DNA of 64,000 nt from GM7GCV1 sp965221105 (GTDB lineage Bacteria > Pseudomonadota > Gammaproteobacteria > Pseudomonadales > GM7GCV1), in contig OZ244871.1 in NCBI GenBank assembly GCA_965221105.1, forward strand, positions 434,001 to 498,000, in the 5' to 3' direction. A program made the position numbers and the translations under genes. The notes below the pieces were generated by a model. The model worked only from the letters and a program-made list of their open reading frames with translations, searched no databases and had not been told where the DNA came from. The first letter of the stretch is position 1. The number at the start of each line of letters is the position of its first letter. Positions 1-10,069 of the stretch are shown here, one piece after another.

Positions 1-2084
1 GTGTTCACAAACTTATCGTCCTGCGTCAAATTGGGATCGACTGTTGGGTCAAGGTCGGTATATTCCGCATCGATATAGCCGATACTGCCCGTCACAGACC
101 ATCTGTCCGCTGGCAAGGCCAAAAACGCCAACTCGACGCCTCGTATGTCGCCATCACCCGCATTATCGAACGTGGGAGATACGCCTCGCTGCACAGTCAC
201 CTGAATATTCTCATAGTCGGTGAAGAATATCGCTCCGTTAAGTTGCAGACGATTGTCAAGCAGTTGAGATTTGATGCCCAATTCGTAGCTTGTCGCTTGT
301 TCCTGGTCAAATTCCGGCGCGACATTCGGATTTGGTTCAGGAACCAATAGTCGGGTCGTCCAGCCTCCGCTCTTGAATCCTTCGGCATAGGAAGCATAGC
401 CGAAAGTCGTGTCACTGAACCGATACTCCGCACCCAGCCTCAAAGAAATATCATCAAAATCTTTCGTTTGCACGCCTATCGGATAAATGCGCGTCAAATC
501 GTCAGGGTCCGGGTGTCCTGCAGCCGGGAAACCCGTGCGCGCAGGAAACATGTTGAGATCCCGCTGTCCACCCTCAAATTCCTTGTCTTCCCTGGTATAG
601 CGAACACCGAAGGTGGCACTCAACCTGTCCGTCACCGCATAGTTCAGATGAGTGAAAAGCGCGTAGGCCTGATTCTCAAATTCATTGGGACCCAACACCT
701 GGATCAAGCCGCCCAGTAAGGGTACATAGTCCGTTAGGCTGCCTTCTTCATAAAAGTAGTAGGCACCGAGCAGCCAGTCCAGCTGGCCGTTCAGGGCCAC
801 GCCAGTGAACTGCAATTCCTGCGACAGCTGCTCCTGCTGCGTATCGAAAGAGGCATCGCCAGCCACGAACGGCATGCCGCCATCAAAGTCCGCGCCCATG
901 ATGGCATCTAGTTCGCGATAGGCCGTAATCGATTTCATGTTCACTTCCGGGGTGAATGCCCAGTCAATCGTCGTGGTCAGTCCCCATGTCTTCACTTGAG
1001 AAAAATTGCTGCCCTCGGCATAGCTCTTGTCGATGTCGTTGAGGATGTATTGATCATTGATCGGCAAGCGATCATTATTTAGGTCGGCGTCCACATTCGC
1101 GCCAGCCAGCACAGCGCCCGTGGTCGCCAAGGGAAGCGTACATACTGGTGCGATCGTAGCAAGGACAGCCGAGGGCGTGTTGATGCATAGGTTGTACAAA
1201 CCGGCGAGCCCATTGCCCTCGCCAACTTCGATGAGCGACGTTGCGGGCGCGTCCTCATCGTTCTCGCTGTAGTCGCCAGCAAAGGTGATGTCCAGCTCGT
1301 CGTTGACGCTCCATAGCAGCTTGCCGCGCAGATTGATTTGGTCCTGCCCGCCTTGGCTGCCGCCAGTCTCACCGGAGGCGCGCAGAAACCGCGTCACGTC
1401 CTGAACAAAGTTTCCGGGATATTCGATGCGCTCCTGGTATCCATCACGCTGTTTTGAAGAAAACGCAAACTGGCTCAGCAATATGCCGTCGATCAATGGC
1501 GCGTCCACCGAGCCGCGGAAATCGAGACGGTCATAGTCGCCAGCTGTCGCCTCGAGCGCATAGGTAAGTTCCTCAGCCGGCCGGCGGGTGATGATATTGA
1601 GCACGCCGCCAATGCTGTTGCGGCCGAACAGCGTGCCCTGCGGCCCGCTCAGCACCTCAACGCGCTCAAGGTCGAGGAGATCAATCACTGCGCCAATGGT
1701 GCGCGCATAGTAGACGCCATCGACGTACACGCCCACGCCGGGCTCAAGGTTGAAGGCAAAATCATTCTGGCCGATACCGCGGATAAACGGGCTTAAGACA
1801 GAACTCGAGCCTGCGAAGGGGGAGGTATTGTCCATCTCCAGGTTCGGCGTCATCTCGCCAATCTGGGAAATATCGCTCAGTCCCTGCTGCTTGAGCGCGC
1901 TCCCCGACAGCGCGGTAATTGTTATCGGCACTTCCTGAGCGTTCTGCTCACGCTTTTGCGCGACGACAACAATTTCCTCGATGACTGGTGCGGCAGATGC
2001 GAAAAGCGGCAGCGAAACCAGCCCAAGTGTGCCGACGAGCTTTCCAGACCTGCAAAAGCCTAGATTCGTCATTACGTTTTTCAT
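1..2084 (-). CDS. TonB-dependent outer-membrane receptor (3' end beyond window)
   Basis: Outer-membrane receptor that would take up a scarce ligand into the periplasm using TonB-ExbBD energy; the ligand cannot be told. The frame is open from an ATG at 2084 to the window edge, about 694 codons, so the C-terminal barrel strands are missing. An N-terminal signal peptide ending near SLPLFASA is followed by a TonB-box-like EEIVVVAQKR, a plug domain with PFIRGIGQNDF and GPQGTLFGRNSIGG, and barrel segments such as FGVRYTREDKEF and YASYAEGFKSGGW. AAGGAG stands 11 bases before the ATG. The motifs fit the large family common in marine and aquatic gammaproteobacteria. No neighbour hints at a substrate. 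Confidence 0.93.
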   Translation of the reverse strand, partial: MKNVMTNLGFCRSGKLVGTLGLVSLPLFASAAPVIEEIVVVAQKREQNAQEVPITITALSGSALKQQGLSDISQIGEMTPNLEMDNTSPFAGSSSVLSPFIRGIGQNDFAFNLEPGVGVYVDGVYYARTIGAVIDLLDLERVEVLSGPQGTLFGRNSIGGVLNIITRRPAEELTYALEATAGDYDRLDFRGSVDAPLIDGILLSQFAFSSKQRDGYQERIEYPGNFVQDVTRFLRASGETGGSQGGQDQINLRGKLLWSVNDELDITFAGDYSENDEDAPATSLIEVGEGNGLAGLYNLCINTPSAVLATIAPVCTLPLATTGAVLAGANVDADLNNDRLPINDQYILNDIDKSYAEGSNFSQVKTWGLTTTIDWAFTPEVNMKSITAYRELDAIMGADFDGGMPFVAGDASFDTQQEQLSQELQFTGVALNGQLDWLLGAYYFYEEGSLTDYVPLLGGLIQVLGPNEFENQAYALFTHLNYAVTDRLSATFGVRYTREDKEFEGGQRDLNMFPARTGFPAAGHPDPDDLTRIYPIGVQTKDFDDISLRLGAEYRFSDTTFGYASYAEGFKSGGWTTRLLVPEPNPNVAPEFDQEQATSYELGIKSQLLDNRLQLNGAIFFTDYENIQVTVQRGVSPTFDNAGDGDIRGVELAFLALPADRWSVTGSIGYIDAEYTDLDPTVDPNLTQDDKFVN

Positions 2085-2904
2085 TTGAATTTTTCTCCTT
2101 AGGGACGAAGTGGTCGGGGTTCTTTGACCGTCTGAGGCCACAGCTCAGAGTGCTTATTGGCGCCCGGCTTCCGGTCTGAAGTGCATCATATATGACTCGA
2201 CCCCGTGCGCAAGAGCAATTTTCGACCCAGAAGAGACGGGCTGCTGCCCTACATCGGACCTGTCAAGGGGGCGTTCTGCGCCTCTGGCCCTGATGGAGAG
2301 TCGCACCGGTGTGTCCTTATCAGTTGATCGACCTCGATCGGGCACACCCTCAGGTGTTTCCATCGGGTCTCTGAATCTACCAGGTTCTCACCCCGGCGGT
2401 GTGCCGTGTCTGCCATCACGATTCAGTACTCTCACGCACCCCTGGTGGGTTCAACTATTCTGTGCTGTCTGAGTGTCATCCTCTCTTCATACGGCGTGCC
2501 CGATCTGTCGACCCCGTGGATGTGGACCGAGTTCTTCGCCAGGTCGATGCCAATGAAGGCGGGAGCAGTCGTGGTAGTCTTCGTGTTATGCTTCGCTGTG
2601 GTCATGGTTCATGTCTCAGTGTGAATGAAAGAGTGGTCAGTGTGGCTCGCTGCAGCCGTATCTGACAGGGTGAACCATGGCCTCTCTGTTCACTGCCTGT
2701 CCTCAGGACTCCCGGTGCCACACTGCTCAGGGAGCGTCCACTGGAGCGGATTCCGGAACCTGGGGGGCACTGCTCCCGGTGACATGCTGGCAGTGGCACG
2801 TGATGCTTCAGTGTTGATCGGAGCCGCACAAGTTGGAGACCTCCAGGAGGGGGTGGGTCATATCATTAGACTGGAACCCGGCAACAGTTAAACAAAGGAC
2901 CATT
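2085..2904. other. Intergenic region, no gene recognised
   Basis: About 800 bases between the divergently placed receptor gene and the flavin oxidoreductase. Several short open frames overlap one another on both strands and none shows a domain, a ribosome site or protein-like composition. The 5' untranslated regions of both neighbours must lie here. Confidence 0.6.
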
Positions 2905-3876
2905 ATGAAAACACGTATTACAGAAATGTTTGGCATACAGTACCCTATTATCCAGGGAGGTATGCAATGGGTAGGGCGAGCAGAGTTGGCTTCAGCAGTT
3001 TCCAATGCTGGAGGACTTGGAATACTGACTGCACTTACGCAGCGCACTCCTGAAGCACTTGCTAAAGAAATCGAGCGGTGCAAATCAATGACTGACAAGC
3101 CCTTTGGTGTCAATATTACTGTTCTGCCGGCTGCTACACCTCCGCCTTATGAAGAATATGCCCATGCAATTATTGAAGGCAGTATTAAGATTGTAGAAAC
3201 AGCAGGGAGAAACCCTGAGCCTTTCCTGCCTGCATTCAAGGCAAACGACATCAAGGTTATACACAAATGTACCTCTGTCAGGTTTGCACTTAAGGCAGAA
3301 TCAATAGGCTGTGATGCAGTCAGTGTCGATGGTTTTGAATGTGCCGGTCATCCTGGAGAAGAAGACATTCCAAACTACATATTGCTTCCCATGACTGCAG
3401 CCAAACTGTCTATCCCGATGGTGGCATCAGGAGGTATTGCGACCGGCAGTCAGATGGCTGCAGCATTGGCTATGGGTTGCGAGGGCATAAACATGGGTAC
3501 CCGGTTTGTGGCAACAAAAGAAGCTCCTGTTCATGAGAACTATAAGCAGAAAATTGTTGAAGGGCGCGAAGTTGATACCGCGTTGATTTATCGAACACTG
3601 AGAAATACGGCGAGGGTATACAAAAATTCCATTGCTGAACAAGTCCTTGAGATTGAAGATCGGCCAGGGGACACGGATTTCGCTGAGATACATCCGCTGG
3701 TTTCCGGCGAGCGAGGCAGGGAGCAAGTGGTTGAGTTAGGTAATACTGACGATGGTTTGATGTGGGCTGGTATGGTGATGGGCTTGATAGATGATATTCC
3801 AAGCTGTGCCGAGCTGATTGATCAAATTGTTGAAGAAGCCCGCGCCTGCACACATAAAGCACTAGGATACTTTTAA
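2905..3876 (+). CDS. Nitronate monooxygenase / 2-nitropropane dioxygenase family FMN oxidoreductase
   Basis: Predicted FMN-dependent TIM-barrel oxidoreductase of the nitronate monooxygenase (NPD) family, 323 residues, a normal length. The N-terminus TEMFGIQYPIIQGGMQWV, the VSNAGGLGILTA stretch, the VDGFECAGHPGE segment near residue 145 and the phosphate-binding ASGGIATGSQMAAAL near residue 180 are family hallmarks. The ATG at 2905 is preferred to upstream in-frame starts because AAAGGA lies 5 bases before it and homology begins there. A crotonase gene follows 31 bases downstream on the same strand, so the two may act together on an acyl-CoA or related substrate. The exact substrate is unknown; many members are annotated only as flavin oxidoreductases. 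Confidence 0.88.
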   Translation: MKTRITEMFGIQYPIIQGGMQWVGRAELASAVSNAGGLGILTALTQRTPEALAKEIERCKSMTDKPFGVNITVLPAATPPPYEEYAHAIIEGSIKIVETAGRNPEPFLPAFKANDIKVIHKCTSVRFALKAESIGCDAVSVDGFECAGHPGEEDIPNYILLPMTAAKLSIPMVASGGIATGSQMAAALAMGCEGINMGTRFVATKEAPVHENYKQKIVEGREVDTALIYRTLRNTARVYKNSIAEQVLEIEDRPGDTDFAEIHPLVSGERGREQVVELGNTDDGLMWAGMVMGLIDDIPSCAELIDQIVEEARACTHKALGYF

Positions 3877-3907
3877 CCCCCTTTAACCTACTATACGGAA
3901 AGAACTC

Positions 3908-4786
3908 ATGTCCAATTCATACAACACACTTAAATATGACGTTGCAGATCGGATACTCACACTGACATTAAACCGGCCAGAGAATCTGAATGCTTTTACA
4001 GTCGAAATGGCTGAGGAATTAGTAGACGCCTTTAATAGGGCCAGCGACGACGATGAAGTAGGTGCAATTGTAGTAACGGGTTCGGGAAAAGCGTTTTGTG
4101 CGGGGATGGATCTCAGTGTTGGCGGTAATGTTTTTGGGCTTGACGAAAATCTGTCCCCCACTTTGGAAGACATGAATGACCGTGCTGATGAGCCCGCTAT
4201 AAGCAATGGTGTAAGAGATACTGGCGGTAAAGTTACCCTTGCTATTTATGAATGTAAAAAGCCGGTGATTGCAGCTATCAATGGAGCCGCCGTAGGGGTT
4301 GGCGCAACCATGACCTGTGCCATGGATATTCGACTTGCTTCCGATAAAGCCAGGATCGGTTTTGTCTTCAATAAGATTGCGATTACTCCTGAAGCCTGCT
4401 CCACCTGGTTTTTGCCGAGGATAGTTGGTATCTCGCAGGCGCTTGAATGGTGTTACACCGGCGAGATTTTTGATGGCGAGACAGCGAAGGATGCTGGTCT
4501 TGTTAAGGCTGTCATAGCTCAAGAAAATCTTTTGGATGAGGCATATAAAATTGCGCATTTGATCGTAGAGAAGTCACAGATATCTATCGCACTAACACGA
4601 CAAATGCTATACAGGAATTCTGCCTTAGATCATCCATACGAAGCACATAAAGTTGATTCGTTGTCCATGTTTTATACAAGCATCAATGATGGCAAAGAAG
4701 GTGTCAGCGCGTTTCTAGATAAACGTAAACCTGAATACAGCACCAGAGCATCCACGGATATGCCAGATTTCTATCCCTGGTGGTAA
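3908..4786 (+). CDS. Enoyl-CoA hydratase/isomerase (crotonase) family protein
   Basis: Crotonase-fold enzyme of 292 residues acting on acyl-CoA thioesters in the cytoplasm. Visible features are LTLNRPENLNAF near the N-terminus, the first oxyanion-hole segment GSGKAFCAGMDLS (about residues 57-69), and the second, AAINGAAVGVGATMTCAMD (about residues 119-137), followed by IRLASDKARIGFVF. The C-terminal third carries the usual helical trimerisation region. It probably forms an operon with the upstream flavin oxidoreductase (31-base gap, no terminator seen). Whether it is a hydratase, isomerase or another crotonase activity cannot be decided from sequence. Confidence 0.9.
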   Translation: MSNSYNTLKYDVADRILTLTLNRPENLNAFTVEMAEELVDAFNRASDDDEVGAIVVTGSGKAFCAGMDLSVGGNVFGLDENLSPTLEDMNDRADEPAISNGVRDTGGKVTLAIYECKKPVIAAINGAAVGVGATMTCAMDIRLASDKARIGFVFNKIAITPEACSTWFLPRIVGISQALEWCYTGEIFDGETAKDAGLVKAVIAQENLLDEAYKIAHLIVEKSQISIALTRQMLYRNSALDHPYEAHKVDSLSMFYTSINDGKEGVSAFLDKRKPEYSTRASTDMPDFYPWW

Positions 4787-5216
4787 GCAATCCCTGATGT
4801 TTGCTTATCGGTTCCAGGGGTATTTTCAGGGGTATACAGTCGAATTACATGATTTTGAAATTGGTATGCCATAATTGTTGCTGTTTTATCTTCTGCAGAT
4901 GTCAGGGTACAGATCTGACCCATCCCGGATCCTCTCAGGCGCACTGCTTTCAGTGCCTGCCTTCATTGGATTTTTGCAGGGTAACTATGATATAGATCAA
5001 ATATTTATATACGTATATCAACCTAAAATATAAATAGAATGTGAACCGCCCTGCAGTTTCTGCGGTGGGGTTCAGGGGTCCGGGATTCCGGTTTTCTGCC
5101 TGCAAGCCGCAATTCACTGTTTCGGGCACAACCGGACCAGTCAGGGAGCTATTCACGGCGAATACCCGCACGTCAATCGGTCAATGATGACCTGCTATCT
5201 CGAAAAAGCCTTGTAT
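4787..5216. other. Intergenic region before the biotin operon
   Basis: About 430 bases with no convincing gene. The stretch around 5000-5040 is A/T-rich and could hold promoter elements; otherwise nothing is recognised. Confidence 0.5.
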
Positions 5217-5244
5217 GTTAACCTTGGTGAAAATTTTGGTTAAC
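5217..5244 (+). promoter_or_regulatory. BirA operator upstream of bioB
   Basis: A perfect inverted repeat GTTAACC-N14-GGTTAAC ends 11 bases before the bioB start. It has the geometry of the gammaproteobacterial BirA box (TTGTAAACC-N14/15-GGTTTACAA). The birA gene of this window encodes the needed N-terminal winged helix, so biotinyl-AMP-loaded BirA should repress the bio operon here. Confidence 0.85.
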
Positions 5245-5255
5245 ACCCGACAGCC

Positions 5256-6281
5256 ATGGATCAGACTCCAGATACTCCGAAAGAAACACCAAGCGGTGAG
5301 CAGATATGCCCGCCAGAAAACACTTCCGTTGAACCGCAGAATCTCCGCAGCCAGCCCTGGACAACCGACCAGGTTCAGGAGCTCTTTGATCTGCCTTTTA
5401 TGGATCTGCTGTTTCGCGCCCAACAGGTTCATCGCGAACACTTTCAGGCCAACCGGGTCCAGCTTTCGAGCCTTCTGAGCGTCAAAACAGGGGCCTGTCC
5501 CGAGGACTGTGCCTATTGCCCGCAAAGTGGACACTACACCACCGGCCTCGAAAATGAAAAGCTGATGCCGGTGGAAGAAGTAGTAGAGGCCGCCAAGGCG
5601 GCCAAGGCGGGCGGGGCCAGCCGCTTTTGCATGGGTGCAGCATGGCGGTCACCGCGCGACATGGATATGCCTGAAATTGAAGCCACTGTCAAAGCTGTCA
5701 AATCACTCGGGTTGGAAACCTGTGCAACCCTGGGAATGCTGACCGCAGACCAGGCCAGCAGACTGTCCGGTGCCGGACTGGACTACTACAACCACAACCT
5801 GGATACATCCGCGGAGTACTATTCACACATCATCACCACCCGAACCTACCAGGATCGCCTGGATACCCTGCAGCACGTCCGGGATGCCGGCATGAACGTC
5901 TGTTGCGGCGGTATCGTCGGTATGGGTGAGCAACGCGAGGATCGCATTGGGCTTCTGACCACTCTGGCCAATTTGCCTTCCCCGCCTGAGAGCGTTCCCA
6001 TCAACAATCTGGTTCAGGTCGAGGGAACCCCGCTGGCCGGCACCGAACCACTGGATAACTTTGAATTTATACGTGTGATCGCAGTTGCCCGGATTTTGAT
6101 GCCCTTCTCATATGTACGACTTTCGGCGGGTCGCGAGGACATGACCGACGAAATGCAGGCCCTGTGCTTTATGGCTGGCGCCAATTCGATTTTCTATGGC
6201 GATGAGCTCCTGACCACGGACAACCCGTCTGTTGAACACGACCAGGCGCTCTTCAGCCGGCTGGGAATATCTGCCGAATAG
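5256..6281 (+). CDS. bioB: Biotin synthase
   Basis: Radical-SAM enzyme that inserts sulfur into dethiobiotin, the last step of biotin synthesis. The 341-residue protein has the radical-SAM cysteines C81, C85 and C88 in GACPEDCAYCPQS, the YYNHNLDTS motif, and SYVRLSAGRE and FMAGANSIFYG near the C-terminus. Compared with E. coli BioB it has about 28 extra N-terminal residues before PWTTDQVQELFDLP; no later start lies before the conserved core, so the ATG just after the BirA box is taken even though no clear Shine-Dalgarno precedes it. First gene of a tight bioB-F-H-C-D operon. Confidence 0.97.
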   Translation: MDQTPDTPKETPSGEQICPPENTSVEPQNLRSQPWTTDQVQELFDLPFMDLLFRAQQVHREHFQANRVQLSSLLSVKTGACPEDCAYCPQSGHYTTGLENEKLMPVEEVVEAAKAAKAGGASRFCMGAAWRSPRDMDMPEIEATVKAVKSLGLETCATLGMLTADQASRLSGAGLDYYNHNLDTSAEYYSHIITTRTYQDRLDTLQHVRDAGMNVCCGGIVGMGEQREDRIGLLTTLANLPSPPESVPINNLVQVEGTPLAGTEPLDNFEFIRVIAVARILMPFSYVRLSAGREDMTDEMQALCFMAGANSIFYGDELLTTDNPSVEHDQALFSRLGISAE

Positions 6282-6296
6282 ACCGGTAACACTCCG

Positions 6297-7499
6297 ATGC
6301 CCTGGAGGCAGACTCTCAACGCGCAGCAACAGCAGCGCCGTGAACAGGCTTTGTGGCGCGAGCGTCACAGGTTGGATTCACCCCAGGCGGCGGAAATAAT
6401 CCGAAATGGTCACGCCTTGCTGAATTTCTGCAGCAACGATTACCTGGGCCTTTGCAATCATCCGGAACTGATTCGCGCAGCCGGGAATGCGGCGCGGGCC
6501 TGGGGTGTCGGTGCCGGGGCTTCGCACCTGGTGTGCGGGCACCAATCCAGCCATGATGAATTCGAGCATGAACTCGCCGAATTTACAGGAGCGGAAAAAG
6601 CCCTGCTGTTTTCCAGTGGTTATCTCGCCAATCTCGCGGTCCCCCAGAGCTTTCTGACTCGGGGGGATCTCCTCATCGAAGACAAACTCAATCACGCATC
6701 CCTGCTTGATGCCGCGCAGCTCAGCCGGGCAGGGTTTCGGCGCTATCGACATACCGATGCCGACCACGCCCGAAGCCTGCTTACCGGCCACAGTGCACGC
6801 CGAAAGATGATCTCCACGGACTCGGTATTCAGCATGGACGGCAACCAGGCTCCCCTACCAGCACTGGACCAGGTAGCGGCAGATGAATCAGGCGTGCTCT
6901 ATATCGATGATGCACACGGTTTTGGTGTGATGGGAATCGAGGGCAGGGGTTCGCTGAATTCCCTAGGGCTTGTACCCTCGGGACATCGTCTGATGATGGG
7001 GACCCTTGGCAAGGCTGCTGGCAGCTTCGGGGCCTTCATCGCTGGAGATGCTGTCTATATCGATCATCTTGCACAGTATGCACGCACCTATATATACACC
7101 ACCGCACTCCCGGCTGCCCTTGCGGAATCCGGCCGGACTGCGTTGAAACTTTTTCAGCGGGAGGGCTGGCGCCGCGAAAAACTCGCCGAGTCCATCGAGC
7201 GCTTTCGCACCGCCATGGCCGACTTTGAATTTGAGCTCCTGCCCTCCCTGACACCCATACAGCCCATTGTACTGGGTGATGACCAGACCGCGCTCCGGGC
7301 CAGCCAGATGCTGATGGATCGCGGAATATGGGTCGCTGCGATCCGCCCACCAACAGTGCCCAGGGGCAGTGCGCGGCTCCGGATATCTTTGAGCGCGGCG
7401 CACACAGAAGCGCATCTCAATCGGCTTGTAGGGGCGCTGCGGGATATTCGTGCTGAATTGAACAGCACTATGACGGCATACAGGGAGTCCTCTGCTTGA
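6297..7499 (+). CDS. bioF: 8-amino-7-oxononanoate synthase
   Basis: PLP enzyme joining pimeloyl-ACP and alanine to give 8-amino-7-oxononanoate. 400 residues, with LNFCSNDYLGL, GVGAGASHLVCGH, the cofactor-binding YIDDAHGFG (Asp204, His207) and the Schiff-base lysine K239 in GTLGKAAGSFGAF. The gene starts 15 bases after bioB and overlaps bioH by four bases. No bioA (DAPA aminotransferase) is found in the operon, so that step must be encoded elsewhere. Confidence 0.96.
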   Translation: MPWRQTLNAQQQQRREQALWRERHRLDSPQAAEIIRNGHALLNFCSNDYLGLCNHPELIRAAGNAARAWGVGAGASHLVCGHQSSHDEFEHELAEFTGAEKALLFSSGYLANLAVPQSFLTRGDLLIEDKLNHASLLDAAQLSRAGFRRYRHTDADHARSLLTGHSARRKMISTDSVFSMDGNQAPLPALDQVAADESGVLYIDDAHGFGVMGIEGRGSLNSLGLVPSGHRLMMGTLGKAAGSFGAFIAGDAVYIDHLAQYARTYIYTTALPAALAESGRTALKLFQREGWRREKLAESIERFRTAMADFEFELLPSLTPIQPIVLGDDQTALRASQMLMDRGIWVAAIRPPTVPRGSARLRISLSAAHTEAHLNRLVGALRDIRAELNSTMTAYRESSA

Positions 7500-8245
7500 A
7501 CAGACCAAGGCTTGTCCTGATCCATGGGTGGGGCACCGGCAGGTTTATCTGGAACCCGCTTACGGAAGTACTGACAGATCATTTCGAGTGCTTCAATATC
7601 AGCCTGCCAGGCTACGGCGATCAGGTCTCGGAGCAATTTCCCGAGGGATTGAACGAGCTGTCCCAGAAGATCCTGGATTCTGCACCACCCGGAAAAGCCC
7701 ACTGGTGCGGCTGGTCTTTGGGCGGGATGGCAGCGATGCAGGCCGCCCTCGCGCAACCCGCGCGGTTTCAATCTCTCAGCCTCCTGTGCAGCACACCACG
7801 TTTTGTGAGGGATCCCGCCTGGCCACAGGGTATGGATATGCGCATCTTCAGGGGGTTCTCCCGACAACTCCGGGAGGACTACCAAAAAGGCATGCAGCGT
7901 TTTCTGATGTTGCAGACGGGCGGCGGTGGAGCCAGCACCAGGGCGATGGTCAGGAATGTCCTCGAGCTTATAAGTGCCGATCCGGAACCAAATTTTGAGG
8001 TCCTGGATCGCGGACTCAGCCTTTTACAAAACGCCGACTTGCGCCCGAATGTCGGCGAGCTTCAGATTCCCTGCCAGATCATATCCGGTCAACGCGACCG
8101 AATCGTGCACCCAGAGTCATGCGCGGCACTCCACAGACTGATACCGGGTTCCTCGCTCAGGGTGTTGAACAGTGGCCATGCGCCCATGCTGTCACACACC
8201 CCAGATTTGGCGGATCTGCTTCTACACGCCATGGCTGCGCACTGA
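7496..8245 (+). CDS. bioH: Pimeloyl-ACP methyl ester carboxylesterase
   Basis: Alpha/beta hydrolase that removes the methyl group from pimeloyl-ACP methyl ester, ending the BioC-BioH pathway. 249 residues with the oxyanion HGWGTGR near the N-terminus, the nucleophile elbow GWSLGG (Ser74), acid Asp201 in GQRDRIVHP and His228 in NSGHAPML. The start is a TTG in a TTGA overlap with the bioF stop, a sign of translational coupling. It overlaps the next gene, bioC, by one base. Confidence 0.94.
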   Translation: MNRPRLVLIHGWGTGRFIWNPLTEVLTDHFECFNISLPGYGDQVSEQFPEGLNELSQKILDSAPPGKAHWCGWSLGGMAAMQAALAQPARFQSLSLLCSTPRFVRDPAWPQGMDMRIFRGFSRQLREDYQKGMQRFLMLQTGGGGASTRAMVRNVLELISADPEPNFEVLDRGLSLLQNADLRPNVGELQIPCQIISGQRDRIVHPESCAALHRLIPGSSLRVLNSGHAPMLSHTPDLADLLLHAMAAH

Positions 8246-9024
8246 TGGTTCAACTGGACAAGCTGCAGATTCAGCGCCAGTTCAGCAGGGCTGCGAACAA
8301 CTACATGCAGGCGTCCGGCGTGCAGCAACGCATGTCAGATGAGTTGCTTGAGCTGCTTCGGCCGCATTTCAGATCAGAGCATCCTGCGGTCACGGACTTT
8401 GGGTGCGGAACCGGATACAGCCTGCAACAGATTCTGCGGCACTACCCGGATGCCCGGTGCACGGGAATCGACCTTTCACCGTCCATGATCGAGGCCGCCC
8501 ACCATCTGTGCAGCGCGGCTGAATACCAGCAGGCTGACATGGAGCACTATTCGGCTGCCGAGCCACAGGATATGATCTTTTCCAATGCCAGCATTCAGTG
8601 GTGCGACCTCCTCAAAGTGTGCCGGGCAGCCAATCGCTCTCTCAACACCGGCGGGCTGTTTGCACTGAGTTCTCTTGGGCCGGATACTTATCGGGAAATT
8701 GCCGCCGCCTGGGTCGCGGCTGACGGCAACGAACACCGAATAGCACTTGCAGGTACAGACATATACAGCAATACACTTGAACGCTCGGGATTCCAGCTGC
8801 TTGCACAGCGACGCCGGCTGGTTCAGGTTCCCTTTGCCTCCACCCGGGAATTGCTGGATTCCATCAAGAATACCGGTGCGACCGATGCCTCCCAGAACCG
8901 TCAACGCGGACTCCTCAGTCGCCAGCACTACAGCAATTTTCTGTATCAGCTCGCGGCGCAGCAGCCTCTCCAGCTGAGCTACGAAACACTGCACTTTGTC
9001 GCATGCAAGGCAAGCGATGTCTGA
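8245..9024 (+). CDS. bioC: Malonyl-ACP O-methyltransferase
   Basis: SAM-dependent methyltransferase that masks malonyl-ACP as a methyl ester to start pimelate synthesis. 259 residues from the ATG inside the bioH stop (TGATG). SAM motif I is VTDFGCGTGYSLQQIL (about residues 49-64), followed by the acidic GIDLSPSMIE and the SNASIQWC motif typical of BioC. A longer open frame exists upstream but lies inside bioH, so the overlapping ATG is used. It pairs functionally with bioH. Confidence 0.95.
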   Translation: MVQLDKLQIQRQFSRAANNYMQASGVQQRMSDELLELLRPHFRSEHPAVTDFGCGTGYSLQQILRHYPDARCTGIDLSPSMIEAAHHLCSAAEYQQADMEHYSAAEPQDMIFSNASIQWCDLLKVCRAANRSLNTGGLFALSSLGPDTYREIAAAWVAADGNEHRIALAGTDIYSNTLERSGFQLLAQRRRLVQVPFASTRELLDSIKNTGATDASQNRQRGLLSRQHYSNFLYQLAAQQPLQLSYETLHFVACKASDV

Positions 9025-9102
9025 GCCACACTGAACAGGCCGCCTGATTCACACTGCAGGGACATCCCCCAACTCAGAAACCAAGAATCCAGGTCAGCAC
9101 TC

Positions 9103-9765
9103 ATGAAAAAAGGCTTCTTCATCACCGGCACAGACACCGAAATCGGTAAAACCCGGGCTGCTGTCGACCTCATTCGCTTTCTGGTTGCCCAGGGTCACAG
9201 GGTGAGTGGACTCAAACCGATCGCCAGCGGTTGCGAGCAGTATTCATCGGGGCTGAAGAACCCGGATGCGCTCCTGCTGAAGGAACATTCCAATACCGGC
9301 CTGGGTTACTCCCAAGTGAACCGCTATGCGTTTGAACCGCCGATAGCGCCCCATCTCGCCGCGCTCTGTGATGATGTTGCAATCGAGCTCGACAAGATAC
9401 AGCAGGATGTGGATGCAGCATCTGAGCACTCGGATGTGGTCGTGGTCGAAGCCGTCGGCGGATGGCTGGTACCTCTGAATGCGGATGAGACCGTCGCTGA
9501 CCTCGCCGTGCTGTTGCAGTTACCGGTCATTCTGGTTGTGGGCATAAAGCTGGGCTGCATCAGCCATGCATTGCTGAGCATGATGGCCATCGAACAGTCC
9601 GGCGCCCAGATCCACGGCTGGGTTGCCAACCATTGTGTGCCCGACAGCGGGTACTCCCAGGAGCAGCTGGACAGCATCAGAAAACGCGTGTCAGCGCCGC
9701 TGTTGGCGGAAATCAGGTTTGATCCGGATCACAACTCGCAGAGTATCTGGCAGCTCACTGACTGA
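9103..9765 (+). CDS. bioD: Dethiobiotin synthetase
   Basis: ATP-dependent carboxylase closing the ureido ring of dethiobiotin. 220 residues with the P-loop GTDTEIGKT (residues 8-16), the substrate-binding GLKPIASGCE, VVEAVGGWLVPL and the C-terminal nucleotide-binding WVANHC. Last gene of the operon, 78 bases after bioC. No strong hairpin terminator was recognised directly after it. Confidence 0.96.
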   Translation: MKKGFFITGTDTEIGKTRAAVDLIRFLVAQGHRVSGLKPIASGCEQYSSGLKNPDALLLKEHSNTGLGYSQVNRYAFEPPIAPHLAALCDDVAIELDKIQQDVDAASEHSDVVVVEAVGGWLVPLNADETVADLAVLLQLPVILVVGIKLGCISHALLSMMAIEQSGAQIHGWVANHCVPDSGYSQEQLDSIRKRVSAPLLAEIRFDPDHNSQSIWQLTD

Positions 9766-10069
9766 CCGGCTCATATGAATGCTGGCGACCAGGCCGGACA
9801 AAGGGGGCACGTCCTGCCACTGATCGCCTGATACCCTGCTGTGGACAATTTCGTACAGCGTCGAAAAACGAATCAGTCAGATTCTCGGAAGACCACCTGG
9901 CCTGTCCCGTCGCTGATGAAGGCGACGGTATCGGTTGCGGTAGTGCTGGCGCTGGACCTGCTGTCTGCGCTTTTGAGCCTGCTGCGCACAGTTCAATCAG
10001 ATCGTGCAGGCGTGTTCGGGAAACTGGCGGAATTTGAAATCACTCTCCGACTTCGTGCCCCAATCCCTC
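9766..10069. other. Gap between convergent bioD and birA
   Basis: About 300 bases between the convergent ends of bioD and birA. An 82-codon open frame crosses it but shows no domain and is not supported. Transcription from both sides must end here. Confidence 0.5.

Noticed and set aside
2399..2891. Overlapping short frames of 60-100 codons upstream of the flavin oxidoreductase
   Set aside because: They lie in all frames, lack ribosome sites and domains, and have no protein-like composition.
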